Shown here one piece after another: positions 24,503 to 28,291 of a stretch of DNA of 28,291 nt. The notes beneath the pieces were generated by a model. That model was not told the DNA's origin. It was given only the letters and a program-made list of their open reading frames with translations, and made no database searches. The number at the start of each line of letters is the position of its first letter. The stretch's first letter is position 1. This DNA comes from Desulfobulbaceae bacterium UBA5628 (GTDB taxonomy: Bacteria > Desulfobacterota > Desulfobulbia > Desulfobulbales > Desulfurivibrionaceae), in the NCBI GenBank assembly GCA_002421565.1, contig DIKC01000052.1, forward strand, positions 466 through 28,756, in the 5' to 3' direction. Position numbers and translations under genes: made by a program.

Positions 24503-24537
24503 GCCGTTTTTATAACGGCCTCTTGTTTCATTGTCAA
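24503..24537 (-). promoter_or_regulatory. feoAB promoter with inverted repeat over the -10 element
   Basis: On the minus strand TTGACA (24532-24537), 17 bases, TATAAA (24509-24514), close to consensus. GCCGTT-TTTAT-AACGGC (24503-24519) is an inverted repeat centred on the -10 and could be an operator. It does not look like a Fur box. Confidence 0.65.
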
Positions 24538-24622
24538 CAGTTTTTAAAGAGATCAAAATAAAATTAAGCATGGCTAAAATATGGACGGCAAAACGGCGGC
24601 CGGCAAAGAAGGGAGCCAGCGG

Positions 24623-25006
24623 TTATGCTTGTTCAGGAAGGATGATCTGATGGCACTGACGGAGGAGAAAGGTCTGCAATTGCTGTTCGGCGTGGGGATC
24701 AAGGGCGGTAAGGGCGATTCCGCAGTGGAAGCCATCCTCGTCCGGGGAGATATGCTTGATCTCGCCGCATAACTCCAGGGAGTCCCCGCCGAGATGGAGG
24801 ATCAGTTCATGCTCGCTTCCCGCTTGCAGGCGAGGATCGGCGGCCGGCAACTGAATCCCGATGCCCCGGCTGCCGATGTCCAGAACCGGGAAGCGGGTTC
24901 CGGCGATCTCCAGTTGAATTTGCGCCTCGGCCGGGGCCGGCCCCCGGTAGGAAGCGCGGCGCGACGGCGAAGGATCGGCGGCCCGGTCGGCGGATTGCTC
25001 AGGCAT
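24623..25006 (-). CDS. Single-domain PilZ protein
   Basis: A 127-residue protein. After a polar N-terminus comes the PilZ signature: R17-x3-R21 (SRRASYRG) and D43-x-G45-x2-G48 (VLDIGSRGIGI), then beta strands (ELILHLGGDSLELCGEIKHI; FHCGIALTAL). It most likely binds c-di-GMP; the target is unknown. It follows the unknown gene at 25018 by 11 bases with an AAAGGAA ribosome site, so both are probably in one operon. It is only distantly similar to the PilZ proteins at 10888-15173. Confidence 0.82.
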   Translation of the reverse strand: MPEQSADRAADPSPSRRASYRGPAPAEAQIQLEIAGTRFPVLDIGSRGIGIQLPAADPRLQAGSEHELILHLGGDSLELCGEIKHISPDEDGFHCGIALTALDPHAEQQLQTFLLRQCHQIILPEQA

Positions 25007-25017
25007 CGGCGTTTCCT

Positions 25018-25455
25018 TTAATTTTTCGGGAACTTGATTTTGAGGCTCTCCTTGTCGCCCTCCTGTTCCACCTTGACCTGCAATTCAAGATCGCCGCTGC
25101 GCAGGCCCAAAGCGAGGGCGGTTTTCTCCTTGGCCGCCTCGCTGTGGAGAATGGCCCGCATCAGTTCGATGATTTTGCCGAACATGGCCGGGGTGGGGGC
25201 CGGGAGGGAATTTTTCTCCCCGTCGGCGGTGACGGTCACCGAAAGGTCTTCTTTCTTGCGCCTGAAGGAGAGCTTTTCCGCCCGCAGGGTAAGGGCGTGG
25301 AGCAGGGCCAGAGCCAGGTATTTCATCGCCTCTTCCTGGGGATCGCTCCCCTTGGCAATCGCCGCCTGCCGCAGTTGCACCGGGAAATCGGTGTCGAGAT
25401 AGCAGTCGCACATCTCAATGAGTTTCTGGTGGAGATTGGGATCATGGAGTTGCAT
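25018..25455 (-). CDS. Protein of unknown function
   Basis: A 145-residue soluble protein starting MQLHDPNLHQKLIEMCDCYL behind a perfect GGAGGTGA. The N-terminal half is helical (AMKYLALALLHALTLRAEKL), the middle has a beta hairpin (DLSVTVTADG), and the C-terminal part ends in beta strands (GDLELQVKVEQEGDKESLKIKF). I do not recognise a family. It precedes the single-domain PilZ gene, so a function linked to c-di-GMP is possible but only by position. Confidence 0.75.
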   Translation of the reverse strand: MQLHDPNLHQKLIEMCDCYLDTDFPVQLRQAAIAKGSDPQEEAMKYLALALLHALTLRAEKLSFRRKKEDLSVTVTADGEKNSLPAPTPAMFGKIIELMRAILHSEAAKEKTALALGLRSGDLELQVKVEQEGDKESLKIKFPKN

Positions 25456-25494
25456 GGTTCACCTCCTGGTTGATGGTCGTATGGTCTCTTTATC

Positions 25495-25507
25495 TTCTAT
25501 CATAGAA
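25495..25507. promoter_or_regulatory. Palindrome between divergent genes
   Basis: TTCTAT-C-ATAGAA is a perfect 13-base inverted repeat in the gap between the unknown gene and the MFS transporter gene. It could be an operator for either. Confidence 0.3.
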
Positions 25508-25566
25508 CAGAACCGGCCGGAGAGAAAAGATAATTTGTCTTGAATTCGGATAGCGCGCCCGGCATT

Positions 25567-26775
25567 ATGGCGGCCATGAATTTTCACCTGCTGCCCCTGC
25601 TCCTTTCCGTCTTTATCGCCCTGCTGGGAATCGGGATCATCGTCCCGGTGATGCCGGTGTTCGCCGCCAGTCTCGGGGCCGGCGGCCTGGCCATGGGGTT
25701 TATCATCGCCGTCTTTTCCCTGACCCGCGGTTTTTGTCAGCCCCTGGTCGGCAATCTTTCCGACCGCTGGGGCCGCAAGGGCTTTATCCTGGCCGGCCTC
25801 CTGATCCATGTCCTGGCCGGCCTTCTTCTGCCGGAGGTGGTTTCGATGGAGAGCATGCTCCTGATCCGCGCCCTGCATGGGGTGGGCTCGGCGATGATCG
25901 TGCCGGTGGCAATGGCCTATGTCGGCGATCTGGCGCCGGTGGGGCAGGAAGGCCGCTACCTGGGAATGCTCAACATCGCGATCTTTGCCGGGATCGGCAG
26001 CGGCCCGTTGATCGGCGGGGTCTTCACCGATCTCTGGGGGATGGCCGCCGCCTTTTACGTCATGGCCGGCCTCAGCGCCCTGGCCTTGATCATGGTTCTG
26101 CTTCTGCTCCACATTCCGGTCGCCGTCCAGGCCGTCGCCAAGGGCGCGGCCCGGGAAGGGGTGATCCGCGCCTTGACCGGAATGCTGGCCAGCCGCCGCA
26201 CCGCCGGTATTCTCCTTGCCCGTTACGCCACCATGATCATCATGGTGCCGACCATGGCCTTTCTCCCCTTGCTGATGGACCGGATGTTCCAGGCCAGCGG
26301 GGTGCAGATCGGGCTGGTAATCGCGGCCCGCACCTTGGTCAACGCGGTGCTGCAAACCCCCTGCGGCCGGATGGCCGATCGCGGCGACAAACCCCGCCTT
26401 CTGCGGTTGGGCTGCCTGGTGCTCAGCACCGCCATGTGCCTGATTCCCCTGGCCGGAAATTTCTGGACGCTGCTGCTCATTTTCGTGATCCTCGGCAGCG
26501 GCGAGGCGGTCATCTGGCCGACCCTGGGGGCGTTGGCCACCGAAGAGGGGCGGATTTACGGCCAGGGCACGATGATGGGGGTTTTCAATCTGGCGATGAG
26601 CGCCGGGGTCTTCAGCGGCGCCATGGCCGCCGGCCTGGCCACCGATTACCTGGGGCTTTACTGGACCTTTCCCCTGGTCGGGCTGCTGGTTCTCGCCCTT
26701 ACCCTTTATGCGATCAGGAGTATCGAGCGGACGGGCCTTAGCCCCGGGGGTGAAAGCGGCGGTGGGCGGCCTTGA
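25567..26775 (+). CDS. MFS transporter (drug-efflux type)
   Basis: About 402 residues with twelve hydrophobic segments. The loop between helices 2 and 3 carries the MFS motif A (GNLSDRWGRKGFIL), and PVMPVFAASLGAGG in helix 1 and GSGPLIGGVFTDLWG (motif C-like) fit the 12- to 14-helix proton antiporters. The second half repeats a weaker motif A (GRMADRGDKPRLLRLG). The substrate cannot be told. The frame opens at a TTG at 25540; ATGs at 25567 and 25576 are likelier starts, though neither has a strong ribosome site. The 3' end overlaps the convergent xerD gene by 38 bases. Confidence 0.88.
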   Translation: MAAMNFHLLPLLLSVFIALLGIGIIVPVMPVFAASLGAGGLAMGFIIAVFSLTRGFCQPLVGNLSDRWGRKGFILAGLLIHVLAGLLLPEVVSMESMLLIRALHGVGSAMIVPVAMAYVGDLAPVGQEGRYLGMLNIAIFAGIGSGPLIGGVFTDLWGMAAAFYVMAGLSALALIMVLLLLHIPVAVQAVAKGAAREGVIRALTGMLASRRTAGILLARYATMIIMVPTMAFLPLLMDRMFQASGVQIGLVIAARTLVNAVLQTPCGRMADRGDKPRLLRLGCLVLSTAMCLIPLAGNFWTLLLIFVILGSGEAVIWPTLGALATEEGRIYGQGTMMGVFNLAMSAGVFSGAMAAGLATDYLGLYWTFPLVGLLVLALTLYAIRSIERTGLSPGGESGGGRP

Positions 26776-27688
26776 GGCGGGCGGTGTCCACGTGGGTGTA
26801 AATCTGGGTGGTGGCGATGTCGGAGTGGCCGAGCATCATCTGAACCGAGCGGAGATCAGCCCCGTGTTCCAGGAGATGGGTGGCGAACGAATGGCGGATG
26901 ACATGGGGGCTGATCTCCCGGCGGATGCCGCGGGCGGCGGCGGTTTCCCGGATGATCTGCCAGAAGCGGAGGCGGCTCATGGCGCTGCCCCGGCTGGTGA
27001 CAAAGAGAAAATCGCTGCGCTGTTTTTTGAGCAGGCGGGGGCGGCCCTGGGTGATATAGAGGGCCAGGGTTTGGCCGGCCGCCGCCCCGAAGGGGATCAG
27101 CCGTTCCTTGTTGCCCTTGCCCAGCACCCGCAGATGACCGGCCCGATTGACCGCCGCCACCGGCAGTTTCACCAGCTCCGATACCCGCATCCCGGTGGCG
27201 TAAAGAAGATGGAGCATGGCGTGGTTGCGCAGGGCCAGGGGGGCCGGATCGGTCGGCGGGGCCAGCAGTTGCCTGATCTCGCTCTCGCTCAATACCTTGG
27301 GCAGGGGGCGGCCCGGCTTGGGCAGGTCGAGGAGGGCGGCGGGATCGCGGGGAATGATATCCTCGCTGCTGAGGAATTTGAAAAAGGCGCGGAGGGCGGC
27401 AATCCGCCGGGCATTGCTGCGGTGGCTGATTCCCTGTTTGCGGCAGGCGGCGAGATAGGCCTGGAAATCCTCGGGCCGCACCTGCTCGATGGCGTTGATC
27501 GGGGTGGTGTCGGCGAGAAAGGAAAAAAAGGAAACGAGATCGGCATGGTAGGCGGCCAGGGTATTGGCGGCCAGCCGCCGTTCGGCGACCAGATAATGGA
27601 GGAAGAGGTCAATCAGCGGCGGCGCGAAAAAAAACGCTCCGCCGGGCTGAAACAACGCACCGGCGGAGCGGGAGGAGGGCCTGGTCAT
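26738..27688 (-). CDS. xerD: Tyrosine recombinase XerD/XerC
   Basis: A 316-residue recombinase with all catalytic residues: R168 (ATGMRVSEL), K191 (LGKGNKER), H262 and R265 (HVIRHSF), H288 (MLGHSDI) and Y297 (TQIYTHV). The N-terminal core-binding domain (FLHYLVAERRLAANTLAAYH) is normal. It is probably the chromosome-dimer recombinase rather than a phage integrase, judging by length and rpsU next door; XerC versus XerD is not fully certain. The annotated ATG lies upstream of the rpsU terminator, so the first 20 or so codons encode the terminator hairpin. No ATG follows before the conserved domain. Confidence 0.9.
   Translation of the reverse strand: MTRPSSRSAGALFQPGGAFFFAPPLIDLFLHYLVAERRLAANTLAAYHADLVSFFSFLADTTPINAIEQVRPEDFQAYLAACRKQGISHRSNARRIAALRAFFKFLSSEDIIPRDPAALLDLPKPGRPLPKVLSESEIRQLLAPPTDPAPLALRNHAMLHLLYATGMRVSELVKLPVAAVNRAGHLRVLGKGNKERLIPFGAAAGQTLALYITQGRPRLLKKQRSDFLFVTSRGSAMSRLRFWQIIRETAAARGIRREISPHVIRHSFATHLLEHGADLRSVQMMLGHSDIATTQIYTHVDTARLKAAHRRFHPRG
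27627..27670 (-). terminator. rpsU terminator, lying inside the xerD 5' coding region
   Basis: On the minus strand CGCTCCGCCGG (27660-27670) pairs perfectly with CCGGCGGAGCG (27635-27645) around 14 bases, followed by eight T (27627-27634). It sits 34 bases after the rpsU stop. The xerD frame reads straight through it. Confidence 0.9.
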
Positions 27689-27703
27689 GCGAACCGGCCG
27701 GGG

Positions 27704-27898
27704 TTAATCCCGGTCCATGCGGAACATGAGTTTGCGGATCTTGCGCCGCGATTCGGCGGTTTTGCGACGACGTTTGTCACAGGGCTTTTCATAGGCCTCG
27801 CGCCGTTTCATTTCCTTTTTGATGCCGTCAAGCTGGAGTTTTTTCTTGAGAATACGGATCGCATGCTCAATATCTCCCCGGACTTCAACTTCGATCAT
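27704..27898 (-). CDS. rpsU: 30S ribosomal protein bS21
   Basis: A 64-residue very basic protein. It starts MIEVEVRGDIEHAIRILKKK and continues GIKKEMKRREAYEKPCDKRR, then KIRKLMFRM, the conserved bS21 pattern. It has its own strong promoter and a terminator. Confidence 0.97.
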   Translation of the reverse strand: MIEVEVRGDIEHAIRILKKKLQLDGIKKEMKRREAYEKPCDKRRRKTAESRRKIRKLMFRMDRD

Positions 27899-27969
27899 TA
27901 AAAATTCACCCGCCTTTTCACGATCTGCAAGAGGTTATTCGAAATTTTCATTTTCCCTGAAAAAGAGTG

Positions 27970-27998
27970 ACTATAAAAAAAAATCCGGCGGGAGTCAA
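27970..27998 (-). promoter_or_regulatory. rpsU promoter
   Basis: On the minus strand TTGACT (27993-27998), 17 bases including a T9 run, TATAGT (27970-27975). Confidence 0.65.
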
Positions 27999-28018
27999 TT
28001 TTTTTTCGTTAAGCGCGT

Positions 28019-28219
28019 TCATTCCGCCCCGCTTTTGCGATTGAGGGCGTTGATGATCGGGCCGATGATGTCGGTGGGCACCGGGAAGACGATGGTGGAA
28101 CTCTTGTCGCCGGCAATGCTGGTCAGGGTTTGCAAATAGCGCAACTGCATGGCCTCCGGCTGGGTGGAGAGGGTCTGGGCCGCCTGGAGCAGTTTTTCCG
28201 AGGCCTGCATTTCGCCCTC
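28019..28219 (-). pseudogene. 3' remnant of an SPFH/stomatin (slipin) gene
   Basis: The last 66 codons or so read EGEMQASEKLLQAAQTLSTQ and then PEAMQLRYLQTLTSIAGDKS, ending in TIVFPVPTDIIGPIINAL. This is the characteristic C-terminus of slipin-type SPFH membrane proteins, which are normally about 250 residues or longer with an N-terminal membrane helix and a band-7 domain. The family sequence stops abruptly at the GAG codon 28217-28219. Beyond it the frame runs through a GGGGATATTCC repeat and meets a TAA at 28253-28255. The rest of the gene is not contiguous here, so it was cut by an insertion or rearrangement. Confidence 0.8.
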
Positions 28220-28291
28220 GGGGGATATTCCGGGGATATTCCGGGGACAGTATATTTAATTGACATGCTTTTCCACTTTTGTTATGTTCTA
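28220..28291. mobile_element. Probable end of a mobile element that interrupts the SPFH gene
   Basis: Two direct copies of GGGGATATTCC (28221-28231, 28232-28242) are followed by GGGGACAGTATATTTAATT and an A+T-rich stretch to the edge. It begins exactly where SPFH coding similarity ends. From memory, a GGGGACAG-TATA-TTAATT motif is common beside REP-associated Y1 transposase genes in Desulfobacterota; this is not verified and the element body lies outside the window. Confidence 0.45.

Noticed and set aside
1..28291. CRISPR arrays, tRNA or rRNA genes
   Set aside because: No regularly spaced repeats and no cloverleaf or rRNA sequence were recognised on either strand.

Overview
The window looks like a chromosomal segment of a high-GC Desulfobacterota bacterium, probably near the Desulfobulbales. 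That placement is an inference from overall protein character, the order HD exonuclease-holB, a long unfused PurL, a DUF3373-type porin and several PilZ proteins; no rRNA or tRNA is present to confirm it. Most of the window is densely coding housekeeping DNA, and most genes lie on the minus strand.

Layout. 1-1482: the start of holB and a YhaM-like HD/OB-fold exonuclease. 1479-5506: a visibly A+T-richer accessory island, all minus strand. In transcription order it holds a Phd/RelE-type toxin-antitoxin pair, a large nuclease-DGQHR-HEPN protein interrupted by a frameshift, a Dam-type adenine methyltransferase overlapping it by 8 bases, and a very short HicB-like ORF whose stop overlaps the start of the exonuclease gene. 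5558-10552: purL and htpG. 10553-16712: a plus-strand c-di-GMP/sigma-54 region. A double-PilZ gene with a -24/-12 type promoter is present twice. The second copy belongs to an operon of a small ORF, double-PilZ, a third PilZ protein and an NtrC-type sigma-54 activator. The first copy is a truncated duplicate. A lone phage-type switch (XRE repressor divergent from a Ner-like gene, with a palindromic operator in the promoter) sits between the copies. 16734-21563: a DUF3373-like porin with its own promoter and operator, an ArsR-type repressor, htpX, and a CheY/substrate-binding/CheW fusion. 21726-25455: a small membrane protein, feoAB, a single-domain PilZ protein and an unknown protein. 25567-28291: an MFS transporter, xerD, rpsU, and the 3' remnant of an SPFH/stomatin gene cut off by what looks like the end of a mobile element.

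How the genes may work together. The sigma-54 activator and the two sigma-54-like promoters ahead of the PilZ genes suggest a self-contained regulatory cassette. The nuclease-DGQHR-HEPN protein with its coupled methyltransferase and upstream toxin-antitoxin pair has the composition of a defence locus.

Three genes (DGQHR and both double-PilZ copies) carry a single net -1 frameshift, each at or next to an A/T run. Either these accessory genes are decaying or the sequence has small indel errors. This should be settled before building on them.
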